Of a stretch of 64,000 bases of DNA, positions 47,728 through 56,466 are shown one piece after another (the stretch's first letter is position 1; each line of letters starts with the position of its first letter). The stretch is taken from NCBI GenBank assembly GCA_902623735.1, contig CACNUU010000002.1, forward strand, positions 1 to 64,000. Reading direction: 5' to 3'. The notes under the pieces are model-generated. The model searched no databases and had not been told where the DNA came from. It saw only the letters and a program-made list of their open reading frames with translations. The position numbers were made by a program, and so were the translations under genes. The DNA is from an uncultured Pelagibacteraceae bacterium. GTDB taxonomy: Bacteria; Pseudomonadota; Alphaproteobacteria; Pelagibacterales; Pelagibacteraceae.

Positions 47728-48462
47728 ATGGCAGCAAATCCAATGACTCAATTTGAAGTTTATAGAATTGGGCCAGAAATTAAAATAGGTACTTTCGATA
47801 TTTCTTTCACAAATGCGAGTTTATTTATGGTTATAAGTTCTGTAGCAATTTTATTAATTTTTAATTTGGGATCCAAAAAAAATTTAATGTTGCCAAATAA
47901 AATTCAACTATTGGCAGAACTAAGTTATTCATTTGTCTCGAAAATGATAAGTGACACTGCTGGATCTAAAGCAAAACCTTATTTTTCATTCATATTTTCA
48001 TTATTTATGTTCGTTCTTTTTTGCAATATGTTCGGAATGATACCTTACACTTTTACAGTAACTAGTCATATAATTGTAACATTTGTTCTCGCAGCATTTA
48101 TTTTTATTGGAGTTACCATTATTGGTTTTGTCAAACATGGTTTGGGCTATTTAAAGCTATTTGTGCCAAGTGGCGTACCAATAATATTACTTCCTTTAAT
48201 TGTCGTAATTGAAATTATTTCATATTTAAGCAGGCCTATCAGTCTTTCAGTAAGACTTTTTGCTAACATGATGGCTGGTCATACAATGATGAAAGTTTTC
48301 GGAGGCTTTGTAATAAGTCTTGGAATAGTCGGTGGATGGCTTCCACTGAGTTTTTCAGTTGCTCTAACTGGTTTGGAGATCTTAGTTGCTTTTCTTCAAG
48401 CTTATGTTTTTGCAATTTTAACATGCATTTATTTAAATGATGCATTAAATTTACACCATTAA
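47728..48462 (+). CDS. atpB: ATP synthase F0 subunit a
   Basis: The product is 244 residues with five to six membrane helices. The essential Arg lies in SLSVRLFANMMAGHTMMKV near residues 172-190, and the second half-channel helix includes VALTGLEILVAFLQAYVFAILTCIYLNDA near 210-238. It forms the proton half-channels next to the c-ring. It sits in the order atpI-atpB-atpE-atpF'-atpF. The genes for F1 (alpha, beta, gamma, delta, epsilon) are not here, as expected for alphaproteobacteria, in which the F0 and F1 operons are separate. Confidence 0.97.
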   Translation: MAANPMTQFEVYRIGPEIKIGTFDISFTNASLFMVISSVAILLIFNLGSKKNLMLPNKIQLLAELSYSFVSKMISDTAGSKAKPYFSFIFSLFMFVLFCNMFGMIPYTFTVTSHIIVTFVLAAFIFIGVTIIGFVKHGLGYLKLFVPSGVPIILLPLIVVIEIISYLSRPISLSVRLFANMMAGHTMMKVFGGFVISLGIVGGWLPLSFSVALTGLEILVAFLQAYVFAILTCIYLNDALNLHH

Positions 48463-48469
48463 CTAAACA

Positions 48470-48476
48470 AAGGAGG
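48470..48476 (+). promoter_or_regulatory. strong ribosome binding site of atpE
   Basis: AAGGAGG, a near-perfect match to the 16S rRNA tail, lies 5 bases before the atpE ATG at 48482. Most genes in this window show no such motif, so this one stands out. It fits the need for many c subunits per enzyme. Confidence 0.8.
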
Positions 48477-48481
48477 ATATA

Positions 48482-48709
48482 ATGGAATTAGAAGCAGCAA
48501 AAATGATTGGTGCAGGCTTGGCAGCAATAGCTCTAGCAGGTGCTGGTGTAGGTATTGGAATAATTTTCGGGAATTATTTATCTGGAGCAATGAGAAATCC
48601 ATCGGCAGCTCAGAAACAATTTCCAAATTTACTTTTAGGTTTTGCTCTAGCAGAAGCAACAGGATTATTTGGATTAGTAGTTGCATTGATTATTCTTTTT
48701 GCGTTTTAA
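48482..48709 (+). CDS. atpE: ATP synthase F0 subunit c
   Basis: The product is 75 residues forming a helical hairpin. The first helix is glycine/alanine-rich (GAGLAAIALAGAGVGIGIIFG), a polar loop RNPSAAQKQ follows, and the second helix carries the proton-binding Glu58 in LLGFALAEATGLFGLV. A ring of these subunits turns as protons cross the membrane. It is preceded by an unusually strong Shine-Dalgarno sequence. The subunit lacks the extra ion-coordinating residues I would expect for a sodium-type ring, so it is probably proton-driven. Confidence 0.97.
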   Translation: MELEAAKMIGAGLAAIALAGAGVGIGIIFGNYLSGAMRNPSAAQKQFPNLLLGFALAEATGLFGLVVALIILFAF

Positions 48710-48714
48710 ATTTG

Positions 48715-49305
48715 ATGAGTAAGAAAATACTTTTTCAATTAATATTTTTTTGTTTCTTTTTTACAAAAGAAATTTTTGCAGCCGAGAGTGGTGGTATGCC
48801 TCAATTAAACCCTGAGTTTTGGGTTTCTCAAATATTTTGGCTCACTTTAACTTTTAGTATTCTTTATGTGGTCTTATCACGAATGATATTGCCTAAAATA
48901 AGCTCAAATTTGGAACTTAGAAAATCGCAGATACAGGAAAATATTTTGGCTGCAGAAAAACAAAGAGAAGATAGCGAGATTAAGCTTAAAGAATATGAAA
49001 ATATTATTTCTAAAAGTAAATTAAATGCTAAAAACATTTTAAAAGAAACAAGAGATAAAACTTTGAAAGATATTAATTTAAAACGAGAGAACTTAGAAAA
49101 ACAAATTGATTTGGAAATTTCTAAAGCAGAAAATGAAATTATTACTTTAAAAAAAACTGCCCCTGAAAAGATAAATAAAATTGCAATTCAAACATCATCA
49201 GAAATTTTGAAAAATTTAATTGGTGCTGAAATTAATAGTAGTAGCATTTCAGCAATTGTTGACGATCTTTCAAAAAAAAATAAAAATAAATATTATGGTA
49301 ATTGA
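48715..49305 (+). CDS. atpF': ATP synthase F0 subunit b'
   Basis: I chose the ATG at 48715 (196 residues); a TTG one codon earlier is possible. The protein has a cleavable-looking N-terminal hydrophobic segment ending near FAAESGG, then a membrane helix (FWVSQIFWLTLTFSILYVVLSRMILPKI near residues 31-58), then a long charged coiled coil. With subunit b it forms the peripheral stalk. b/b' pairs occur in alphaproteobacteria and phototrophs. The last 11 bases overlap the next gene. Confidence 0.88.
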   Translation: MSKKILFQLIFFCFFFTKEIFAAESGGMPQLNPEFWVSQIFWLTLTFSILYVVLSRMILPKISSNLELRKSQIQENILAAEKQREDSEIKLKEYENIISKSKLNAKNILKETRDKTLKDINLKRENLEKQIDLEISKAENEIITLKKTAPEKINKIAIQTSSEILKNLIGAEINSSSISAIVDDLSKKNKNKYYGN

Positions 49306-49792
49306 TTCAACTTTTTGGGTAGCTATTTCATTTTTGATATTTATTGGAGGACTTGTTTATTTAAAAGTCCCTCATAAAGTAAATGAAATACTTAATAAGC
49401 TTATATTAGATATCAAAAATGAAATTGATGAAAGTGAGAAATTAAGAGCTGAAGCAAAAATTTTGTTAGATAATGCCCAAAAGAAACTTAACACTGCACA
49501 AACAGTAAGCAATGAAATCTTAGATCAAGCAAAAAAAGACAGTGATAGATTAATAATAGAATTAAATGATAAATTTCATAAATCATCTGAGATAAAAAAA
49601 AATTCTGCTGAGGCTAAAATTATTCAATTGAAAGAAAACGCAATAAAAGAGATCAAAAATGCATCTGTTAAAATCGCTATAGACTCAGTTCAAAAAATTA
49701 TCAATACCTCTGTAGATAAATCAAAATTAGATACACTGTTCCAAAAAAATTTAGATGAAACTAAAGAAGAGTTAAAGAAAATAAATTCATAA
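49295..49792 (+). CDS. atpF: ATP synthase F0 subunit b
   Basis: I chose the ATG at 49295 (165 residues); the longer frame from 49220 lies inside subunit b'. The short N-terminus is followed by one membrane helix (FWVAISFLIFIGGLVYLKVPHKVNEILNKLI near residues 6-36) and a long coiled coil rich in Lys/Glu. It pairs with b' as the stator stalk that holds F1. It is the last gene of the F0 set. The carotenoid gene crtI starts only 40 bases later on the same strand. Confidence 0.9.
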   Translation: MVIDSTFWVAISFLIFIGGLVYLKVPHKVNEILNKLILDIKNEIDESEKLRAEAKILLDNAQKKLNTAQTVSNEILDQAKKDSDRLIIELNDKFHKSSEIKKNSAEAKIIQLKENAIKEIKNASVKIAIDSVQKIINTSVDKSKLDTLFQKNLDETKEELKKINS

Positions 49793-49832
49793 CCCTCTTA
49801 CAATTTTTCAAAAAAAACTATAAATTATACTG

Positions 49833-51293
49833 ATGAATTCTATTGTAATAGGCTCTGGTTTTGGTGGTATAGCTGCAGCGCTGCGACTAAGGGCCAAAGG
49901 CCATAAAGTCACTTTGATAGAAAAACATCCAGACTTAGGAGGTCGAGCAAGAGTATTTAAGAAAAATGGATTTATATACGATGGTGGCCCAACCGTAATT
50001 ACAGCACCCTATTTGATTAATGAATTATTTGAGTTGTTTAAAAAAAATCCTACTGATTACATTAAACTTTCTCCACTTAAGGTTTGGTACCAATTTGTTT
50101 TTGATGATAATTCAAAGTTTAATTATTCAGGTAATGAGACTGAAATGAAAAAACAAATTAGCGAAATTAGTAAACAGGATGTGGAAGGTTATGAAAAATT
50201 AGTTAATTTTACCAAAAAAATCTTTGATAAGGGATTTACGGAACTTTCGGATGTACCATTTGATAGACCTTTGGTTATGATAAAACAGTTGCCAGCTCTG
50301 TTAAAATTGAAAAGTTATAAATCTGTTTACTCACTAGTTTCATCATTTATCAAAAATGAAAAATTGAGAAGAATGTTGAGCATGCATCCTCTTTTGGTTG
50401 GTGGAAATCCTTTTACTACTACTTCTATTTACGGACTCATCCTTTATCTAGAAAAAAAATGGGGTATTCACTATTCAATGGGAGGAACTGGAAACATTAT
50501 TAAAGGTTTTGAAAAATTAATGAATGAGGTTGGAGTAGAAATAATCAAAGGGCGAGAGGTAAAAAATATCATTTCAAAGGAAAATATAATAACTGGATTG
50601 ACATTAGATAATGGAACAAACATTGAAGCTGATAATGTAGTATGTAATGCTGACCCTCCGGCAGTCTACGAAAAAATGATAAATAGTAATCAAAATAATT
50701 CAATTATGTTCAAATGGAAAAAAAATAGAATGCAATATTCCATGGGTTTATTTGTTTATTATTTTGGAACCAAGATAAAATATAATGAGATCGAACATCA
50801 CACAATAAAGTTTGGAAATAAATATAAAGAACATCTTGATGATATCTTTGATAAAAAAAAATTGAATAATGATATTAGCTATTATCTACATAGACCCTCA
50901 GCTACTGATAAATCTATGGCCCCAGAAGGAAAAGACTGCTTTTATGTTTTAGTTCCAGTGCCAAATAATCAATCTAAAATCGATTGGAATATTGAAGGTG
51001 AAAAAATGAAAAATTTAGTAATTGATAAAATGCAAGATGACTTGATGCCTAATCTTAAAGAAAATATTATTGAGGATTTTTATTTAACTCCAGATTACTT
51101 TGAAAAAGATTTGAACACAAAATATGGGTCTGGATTTTCTATACAACCAAAATTTTCACAATCAGCTTATTTTAGATTTCATAATAAATCTGAGATATAC
51201 GACGGTCTTTATTTTGTTGGTGCAGGCACTCATCCAGGCGCTGGTGTTCCGGGTGTGCTATCATCCGCAAAAGTTTTAGATAAAATTTTATAA
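49833..51293 (+). CDS. crtI: phytoene desaturase
   Basis: The product is 486 residues. The N-terminus is a dinucleotide-binding motif VIGSGFGGIAAALRLRAKGHKVTLIEKHPDLGGRARVF near residues 4-41, then DGGPTVITAPYLI near 50-62. The C-terminus has YDGLYFVGAGTHPGAGVPGVLSSAKV, the bacterial CrtI signature. It introduces the double bonds that turn phytoene into lycopene. It is the first gene of crtI-crtB-crtY-blh. The 40-base gap to atpF has a weak promoter-like TTACAA/TATAAA with a 15-base spacer, so both read-through and a private promoter are possible. Confidence 0.96.
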   Translation: MNSIVIGSGFGGIAAALRLRAKGHKVTLIEKHPDLGGRARVFKKNGFIYDGGPTVITAPYLINELFELFKKNPTDYIKLSPLKVWYQFVFDDNSKFNYSGNETEMKKQISEISKQDVEGYEKLVNFTKKIFDKGFTELSDVPFDRPLVMIKQLPALLKLKSYKSVYSLVSSFIKNEKLRRMLSMHPLLVGGNPFTTTSIYGLILYLEKKWGIHYSMGGTGNIIKGFEKLMNEVGVEIIKGREVKNIISKENIITGLTLDNGTNIEADNVVCNADPPAVYEKMINSNQNNSIMFKWKKNRMQYSMGLFVYYFGTKIKYNEIEHHTIKFGNKYKEHLDDIFDKKKLNNDISYYLHRPSATDKSMAPEGKDCFYVLVPVPNNQSKIDWNIEGEKMKNLVIDKMQDDLMPNLKENIIEDFYLTPDYFEKDLNTKYGSGFSIQPKFSQSAYFRFHNKSEIYDGLYFVGAGTHPGAGVPGVLSSAKVLDKIL

Positions 51294-52144
51294 TGTCTGA
51301 TAAAAATTTTCTATCTATTTACGCGAAATCTTTCAATTGGGCTGGTTTCTTTTTACCAAAAGAAACTTATAAAAAATGTTCTGCTTTATATGATTTTTGT
51401 AGGGTTGTAGATAATATCGCGGATGATCAAGAAAATTTGGAACAAAAAGAAATTAGATTTAAACAACTCGAAAAAGAATTTCATCGAAAAGATTTTAATA
51501 ATCCAATCATTAAGAATATGTGGATACTTATTGATGAATTCAATATTTCATTAAAAATTATCAATGATTTATTTGATGGTATTAAATCTGACATAAAGGA
51601 AAAAGTTAAAATAGACTCTAAAAAAGATTTATTGATATACTCATACAGAGTTGCGGGTACAGTCGGTTTAATGATGGCAAAAATTTTAAAAGTTAATAAA
51701 AAAAGTTCTCTTAAATCAGCTATTGACCTTGGCATAGCCATGCAGCTCACAAATATTTCCAGAGATGTAATAGAGGATTTAAAAAATAAAAGATCTTATA
51801 TCAGCCAAAGTTTTAGTGAGATTGAGACAACTATAAAGCTTGCAGATGATTTTTACGAAAGCTCATTTTATTCAATTAAGGAAATTCCTTTAAATTTGAG
51901 ATTTAGTATTTTGGTAGCAAGAAGGGTTTATCGAAAAATTGGATACAAAATATTAAAAAAGAAAAATTTTGAAAATTATCAAAAAGCAGGAAAAATTTAT
52001 GTCACAAATTTTGAGAAGACCTTAGAAACTTTTTTTGCACTTTTCGACTTAATTAAATTATCATTACTAAATAAAGATGATGATAAAATTGAGCACAATC
52101 ACTCTTTAATAAATGAGGTAATAAATTTAAATGAAAGAATTTGA
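51293..52144 (+). CDS. crtB: phytoene synthase
   Basis: The product is 283 residues, a trans-isoprenyl diphosphate synthase of the squalene/phytoene type. The first Asp-rich motif is DFCRVVDNIADD near residues 29-41, the second LTNISRDVIEDL near 152-163, with AGTVGLMMAKIL near 120-131. It joins two geranylgeranyl diphosphates into phytoene. It overlaps crtI by one base and crtY by 14 bases. No crtE (GGPP synthase) gene is beside it, so the substrate must come from a synthase encoded elsewhere. Confidence 0.95.
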   Translation: MSDKNFLSIYAKSFNWAGFFLPKETYKKCSALYDFCRVVDNIADDQENLEQKEIRFKQLEKEFHRKDFNNPIIKNMWILIDEFNISLKIINDLFDGIKSDIKEKVKIDSKKDLLIYSYRVAGTVGLMMAKILKVNKKSSLKSAIDLGIAMQLTNISRDVIEDLKNKRSYISQSFSEIETTIKLADDFYESSFYSIKEIPLNLRFSILVARRVYRKIGYKILKKKNFENYQKAGKIYVTNFEKTLETFFALFDLIKLSLLNKDDDKIEHNHSLINEVINLNERI

Positions 52145-53198
52145 TTATATAATTATTGGCGGCGGTTGTGCTGGTCTATCTCTTGCTTATGAATTAGAAA
52201 TACATGAAAAATTAAAAAATAAAACTTTAGCAATTATTGAACCTAGGCCAGAGTACAAAAGAGATAAAACATGGTCTTTCTGGAAAGTAGTACCTCATAA
52301 TTTTGATGATTGTGTCAAAAAAAGCTGGAAAAATTTTTCAATAAATGTACCTGGTAAAACTATTCATTTAGAGTGTAAAAATTATCCATATCAAAGCATT
52401 GATAGTGGTCTATTTTATGAAAAGATAAATAATAAATTAAAAGAAAATAAAAATATTTCTTTCTTTAAAGATATTTCAGAAATCAGCACAAAAAATTCAT
52501 TCATTTTTAACAGTGTTCCAAATATAAAAAAAAATCATCTTAATCTTTGGCAGCATTTTTGTGGTGTAGAAATCAGAACTAAAAATGATTTTTTTGATGA
52601 AGAAATTTTTAATCTTATGGACTTTGATTGTGAACAAAGAGAAAGTGTTCATTTTTTTTATACACTTCCTTACTCAAAAAATAAGGCTTTAGTTGAAACA
52701 ACTTGGCTATCAAAAATGAACGATAATTCTCAAAAAGATTATGATAAACAAATCAAAGATTATATTAACGGACATCTTGGAATAAAAGATTATGAAATAA
52801 TCTACAAAGAAGAAGGTGCAATCCCCCTCTTCTATCCATTGTATGAAAAAGAAAAAAATAAAATAAATATTGGAACTGCAGGAGGTATGACAAGATTAAG
52901 CACGGGCTATACTTTTTTAAATATTCAGGAGCACAGTAAGTATCTTAGAAACCAAATTGAAAATATTTCTAATTCTAAGAGATTTGAAATTAGTAAAAAA
53001 TATCAATTTTTAGATGATATCTTCTTAAGAGTTTTAAATAAAAATCCTGAAAGAATGTCAGATATATTCTTTAAGATGTTTAAAACACCACCAAAGACCG
53101 TTATAAAATTTTTATCGAATAAAAGTAATTTTTTAGAAGATTTAAAAATAATCGTAAAAATGCCAAAATGGATTTTTATTAAAGCATTATTTGACTAA
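52131..53198 (+). CDS. crtY: lycopene beta-cyclase
   Basis: The product is 355 residues. It starts with a Rossmann motif DYIIIGGGCAGLSLAYEL near residues 4-21 and has the conserved RDKTWSFW near 43-50, ETTWLS near 190, and GTAGGMTRLSTGYTFLNIQEHS near 243-265, all features of CrtY. It closes both ends of lycopene to give beta-carotene, the precursor of retinal. It overlaps crtB by 14 bases and is followed directly by blh. Confidence 0.95.
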   Translation: MKEFDYIIIGGGCAGLSLAYELEIHEKLKNKTLAIIEPRPEYKRDKTWSFWKVVPHNFDDCVKKSWKNFSINVPGKTIHLECKNYPYQSIDSGLFYEKINNKLKENKNISFFKDISEISTKNSFIFNSVPNIKKNHLNLWQHFCGVEIRTKNDFFDEEIFNLMDFDCEQRESVHFFYTLPYSKNKALVETTWLSKMNDNSQKDYDKQIKDYINGHLGIKDYEIIYKEEGAIPLFYPLYEKEKNKINIGTAGGMTRLSTGYTFLNIQEHSKYLRNQIENISNSKRFEISKKYQFLDDIFLRVLNKNPERMSDIFFKMFKTPPKTVIKFLSNKSNFLEDLKIIVKMPKWIFIKALFD

Positions 53199-54113
53199 AT
53201 GAATTTATATAAAATTAATAAACAATATTCCCTTTTTCTATTTTTTTTCTGCTTACTAATAATTTTTCCAGTGTCTGAATCTTTAGATAGAAAAGAAATT
53301 ATTATACCCTTTCAAACTATATTGTGTTTTTTCTTAATATCTATAATTGGGATTTCGCATGGTGCGCTTGATCATGAAAAAGGATATAATTTAATAAAGA
53401 TTTATAAGATACAAAATAAATTTCTATTTTTTCCTATTTATATAATAATTTCATTATTAATAATTATTTTATGGATTTTACTTCCCTTGCTAACATTATT
53501 ATTGTTTTTAATTGTTGCTTCGTATCACTTTGGGAAAGAGGATTGTTGCGTTGGAAATGTAATTAAAATGAAATTTGAAAATCTTTTATATTTCATAAAA
53601 GGATCTTTAGTAGTAATTGCGCCACTGGCTTTTCATACAAATGAAACATTAGAAATTTTTAAAATTCTAAATGTAGATATAATTTTACCAAATGAAAATT
53701 TTTTAATTGGGTTAATTTTATTAAGTTTAATTGCAAATATTATGATTATTATTAAATCAGGTAATGAGGGTTTTTTTCTTGCAGATTGGCTTACAGTTTT
53801 ATTATTAAATATTTTTTTATCACCGCTTGTTGCCTTTACTATCTATTTTTGTTTTTTACATTCGGTAAGACATTCTTTGTCATTGATATATGAATTTGAT
53901 AAAAGTGAGATCAAGGTAGGCTTTAATAAATTTATTAAGAAAGCTCTCCCCTTAACTTTAGTAACTGCAATATTATTTATATTAAGTGTTTATATTTTAA
54001 CAAATTACTATGTTTTAGATGATGCAATATTAAAGGTTATATTTATAGGTTTGGCGTCTTTAACTTTTCCGCATATATTGCTCGAATATTTAATTGAAAA
54101 AAATGAAAAATAA
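53199..54113 (+). CDS. blh: beta-carotene 15,15'-dioxygenase (Brp/Blh)
   Basis: The product is 304 residues with about eight hydrophobic helices. It has the conserved histidine motifs of the Brp/Blh family: ISIIGISHGALDHEKGY near residues 47-63, ASYHFGKEDC near 107-116, and FCFLHSVRHSLSLI near 217-230. It cleaves beta-carotene into two retinal molecules in the inner membrane. Its presence at the end of crtIBY indicates that the purpose of the operon is retinal for a rhodopsin. No rhodopsin gene is in this window. It overlaps ispH by 11 bases. Confidence 0.93.
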   Translation: MNLYKINKQYSLFLFFFCLLIIFPVSESLDRKEIIIPFQTILCFFLISIIGISHGALDHEKGYNLIKIYKIQNKFLFFPIYIIISLLIIILWILLPLLTLLLFLIVASYHFGKEDCCVGNVIKMKFENLLYFIKGSLVVIAPLAFHTNETLEIFKILNVDIILPNENFLIGLILLSLIANIMIIIKSGNEGFFLADWLTVLLLNIFLSPLVAFTIYFCFLHSVRHSLSLIYEFDKSEIKVGFNKFIKKALPLTLVTAILFILSVYILTNYYVLDDAILKVIFIGLASLTFPHILLEYLIEKNEK

Positions 54114-55047
54114 AGAAATTAAAATATTGTTGTCTGCACCAAGAGGTTTTTGTGCGGGAGTTGAAAGAGCAATTGAAATTGTTGAAAAAGCTCTCGTAAA
54201 ATATGGTGCACCAGTTTATGTTCGGCATGAGATAGTTCATAATAAATTTGTCGTTGATGACCTTAAAAAAAAAGGTGCTGTATTTGTTGAGGAGCTTGAA
54301 GAAATAAGTGATAAATCAAGACCAGTTATTTTTTCAGCACATGGTGTTCCAAAAAAGATTCCCTCAGATGCTGAAAATTATAAGATGACTTATGTTGATG
54401 CTACTTGTCCTTTAGTATCTAAAGTTCACAGAGAGGCTGAAAATCTTTTTAAATCTGGATATCACTTAATTTTAATAGGACACGATAATCATCCTGAGGT
54501 CATTGGTACAATGGGTCAATTACCTAAGGGATCAATTGATCTTATTCAAAATGAAGATGAAGCAAAAAATTATGAATTTAAAAAAGATAAAAACTTAGCA
54601 TTTGTTACTCAAACTACTCTTTCTGTTGATGATACAAAAGATATCATCAATATTTTAAAAAAAAGATTTCCAGGAATTAAAGAACCACATAAGGAAGATA
54701 TCTGCTATGCAACAACAAACAGACAAATGGCAGTAAAAAATATTGCAAAACAGTGTGATATGTTTTTTGTTATAGGAAGTAGAAATTCTTCAAATTCTGT
54801 TAGACTTGTAGAAGTTGCAAAAAAATCAGGGTGTTTAAACTCTCAACTAATTCATTCTCAAAGTAAGATTCCTTATGATCTTATAAAAAATTCAAATACC
54901 ATTGGAGTTTCTTCAGGGGCTTCTGCACCGGAAATACTTGTAGAAAACTTCATAGATAATTTAAAAAAGAAGTTTAAAGTATCTATAGATGAAGTTGAAA
55001 TTATTAAAGAAGATGTTGTCTTTAAAGTTCCTAAAAAATTAAATTAA
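54103..55047 (+). CDS. ispH: 4-hydroxy-3-methylbut-2-enyl diphosphate reductase
   Basis: I chose the ATG at 54103 (314 residues); an in-frame TTG three codons earlier is possible. The Fe-S cysteines lie in APRGFCAGVERAIEIVEKA near residue 14, DATCPLVSKVHREA near 97-110, and DICYATTNRQ near 195. HEIVHNKFVV and ISSGASAPE-like (VSSGASAPE) motifs are present. It makes isopentenyl and dimethylallyl diphosphate at the end of the non-mevalonate pathway. It overlaps blh and so is likely co-expressed with the retinal genes. thrB follows without a gap. Confidence 0.97.
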   Translation: MKNKEIKILLSAPRGFCAGVERAIEIVEKALVKYGAPVYVRHEIVHNKFVVDDLKKKGAVFVEELEEISDKSRPVIFSAHGVPKKIPSDAENYKMTYVDATCPLVSKVHREAENLFKSGYHLILIGHDNHPEVIGTMGQLPKGSIDLIQNEDEAKNYEFKKDKNLAFVTQTTLSVDDTKDIINILKKRFPGIKEPHKEDICYATTNRQMAVKNIAKQCDMFFVIGSRNSSNSVRLVEVAKKSGCLNSQLIHSQSKIPYDLIKNSNTIGVSSGASAPEILVENFIDNLKKKFKVSIDEVEIIKEDVVFKVPKKLN

Positions 55048-56013
55048 ATGGCCGTTTACACTAAGATAAGTAAGAGGGATTTATCCTATATAAATAAAAA
55101 ATTTAACATCGAAAATTTTAAAACTTTTAAGGGTATAAAGCAAGGAATTGAAAATACTAACTACTTACTTAAATCAAAAAATAAAAAATTTATTCTCACT
55201 ATATTTGAAAAAAGAGTTTTAAAAAAAGAAATACCTTTCTTTATGAAATTAATGGATGAATTAAGCAATCTAAATTTAAATTGTCCTAAGCCGATTAAAA
55301 ACCGAAAGGGACATTTTATAATCAAACTAAAGGGCAAATCAGCATGTGTTGTCACTTTTTTGAAAGGAAAAGATAAAAAAAAACTTAATTATAAAAATTG
55401 TTTTGATGTTGGTAAAATGATTGCTTCAATGCATTTGTCTACAAAAAAAATTAAACTTTACAGAAAAAATTCAATGGGTATTAAAAATCTTAATCCACTG
55501 TTAGATAGTATTAAATTCAAATCTAAGAAATTTATTAATTTAGAAAAATTCTTAAAAACAAATTTAAGGGATATTAAAAATAGATGGCCAAAAGATTTAC
55601 CTAATGGAATAATTCATGGGGATCTCTTTATAGATAATATTTTTTTTGATAATAATAAACTATCTGGGTTAATTGATTTTTATTTTGCTGCTAATGATTA
55701 TTATATGTACGAGATTGCGATATGTGTAAATGCCTTATGTTTTGATAAGAACAAAACAAAGTTTATTTTAAACAAGAAAAAAGTTAAAAATTTAATTAAA
55801 GGATATGAGAGCATAAAAACAATCTCGCAAAGCGAAAAAAAATCACTAAATATTTTATGTCGTGGAGCCGCAATGAGATATTTTTTAACAAGACTTTATG
55901 ATTATTCAAATACTCCTAAAACAGCTTTAATAAAAATTAAAGATCCAAGTGAATATTACCAAAAACTTTCAATACACAACAAGTTAAAAAGTTATAGGGA
56001 TTATTTAAATTAA
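55048..56013 (+). CDS. thrB: homoserine kinase (ThrB, choline-kinase-like type)
   Basis: The product is 321 residues, of the kinase type found in Pseudomonas and alphaproteobacteria rather than the GHMP type of E. coli. Motifs are GIKQGIENTNYLL near residue 31, FILTIFEKR near 49, and the catalytic loop NGIIHGDLFIDNIFFDNNKLSGLIDFYFAANDYYMYEIAI near 185-225. It phosphorylates homoserine for threonine synthesis. thrC, the next step, lies 0.9 kb away on the other strand. rnhA overlaps its last base. The order ispH-thrB-rnhA is common in alphaproteobacteria. Confidence 0.95.
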   Translation: MAVYTKISKRDLSYINKKFNIENFKTFKGIKQGIENTNYLLKSKNKKFILTIFEKRVLKKEIPFFMKLMDELSNLNLNCPKPIKNRKGHFIIKLKGKSACVVTFLKGKDKKKLNYKNCFDVGKMIASMHLSTKKIKLYRKNSMGIKNLNPLLDSIKFKSKKFINLEKFLKTNLRDIKNRWPKDLPNGIIHGDLFIDNIFFDNNKLSGLIDFYFAANDYYMYEIAICVNALCFDKNKTKFILNKKKVKNLIKGYESIKTISQSEKKSLNILCRGAAMRYFLTRLYDYSNTPKTALIKIKDPSEYYQKLSIHNKLKSYRDYLN

Positions 56014-56435
56014 TGATTAAAATTTACACTGACGGTTCATGTATTGGGAATCCAGGCAAGGGTGGTTGGGCAGCAATAATATTAGAGAATGGGGAAAAAA
56101 CCGAAATTAAGGGAAGTGAAAAAAATACTACAAATAATCAGATGGAATTATTAGCACCAATAAAAGCTCTTAAAAAAATTCCAAAAGGTAGCAAAGTCGA
56201 AATTTTTACAGACTCCACGTACGTTAAATCTGGGATTACAGAATGGATACATAATTGGAAAAAAAATGGCTGGAAAACTGCAAATAAACAAGAGGTTAAA
56301 AACAAAAAGCTTTGGACAGAGTTAGATCTTCTCAATAATGAATTTGAAATAAGTTGGAATTGGGTAAAAGCACATTCAACAGATGAATTAAATAATGAAG
56401 TAGATTTACTCGCTAGAGATGCTACAAACTTATAG
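56013..56435 (+). CDS. rnhA: ribonuclease HI
   Basis: The product is 140 residues. The four active-site acids are seen in IYTDGSCIGNPGKGGWAA near residues 4-21, MELLAPIKAL near 44, FTDSTYVKSGI near 65, and NNEVDLLARDA near 126. KKNGWKTANKQEVKN near 83-97 is the handle region. It removes RNA from RNA-DNA hybrids. It ends a string that began with the F0 genes and faces the peroxiredoxin gene across about 30 bases with no clear terminator. Confidence 0.96.
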   Translation: MIKIYTDGSCIGNPGKGGWAAIILENGEKTEIKGSEKNTTNNQMELLAPIKALKKIPKGSKVEIFTDSTYVKSGITEWIHNWKKNGWKTANKQEVKNKKLWTELDLLNNEFEISWNWVKAHSTDELNNEVDLLARDATNL

Positions 56436-56466
56436 TTGAAGTGCCAGGCAACAGAACGTCTCTACA

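Noticed and set aside
56436..56466. Terminator between rnhA and the peroxiredoxin gene
   Set aside because: Only a 4-base stem (TGCC-A-GGCA) without a T run is present.
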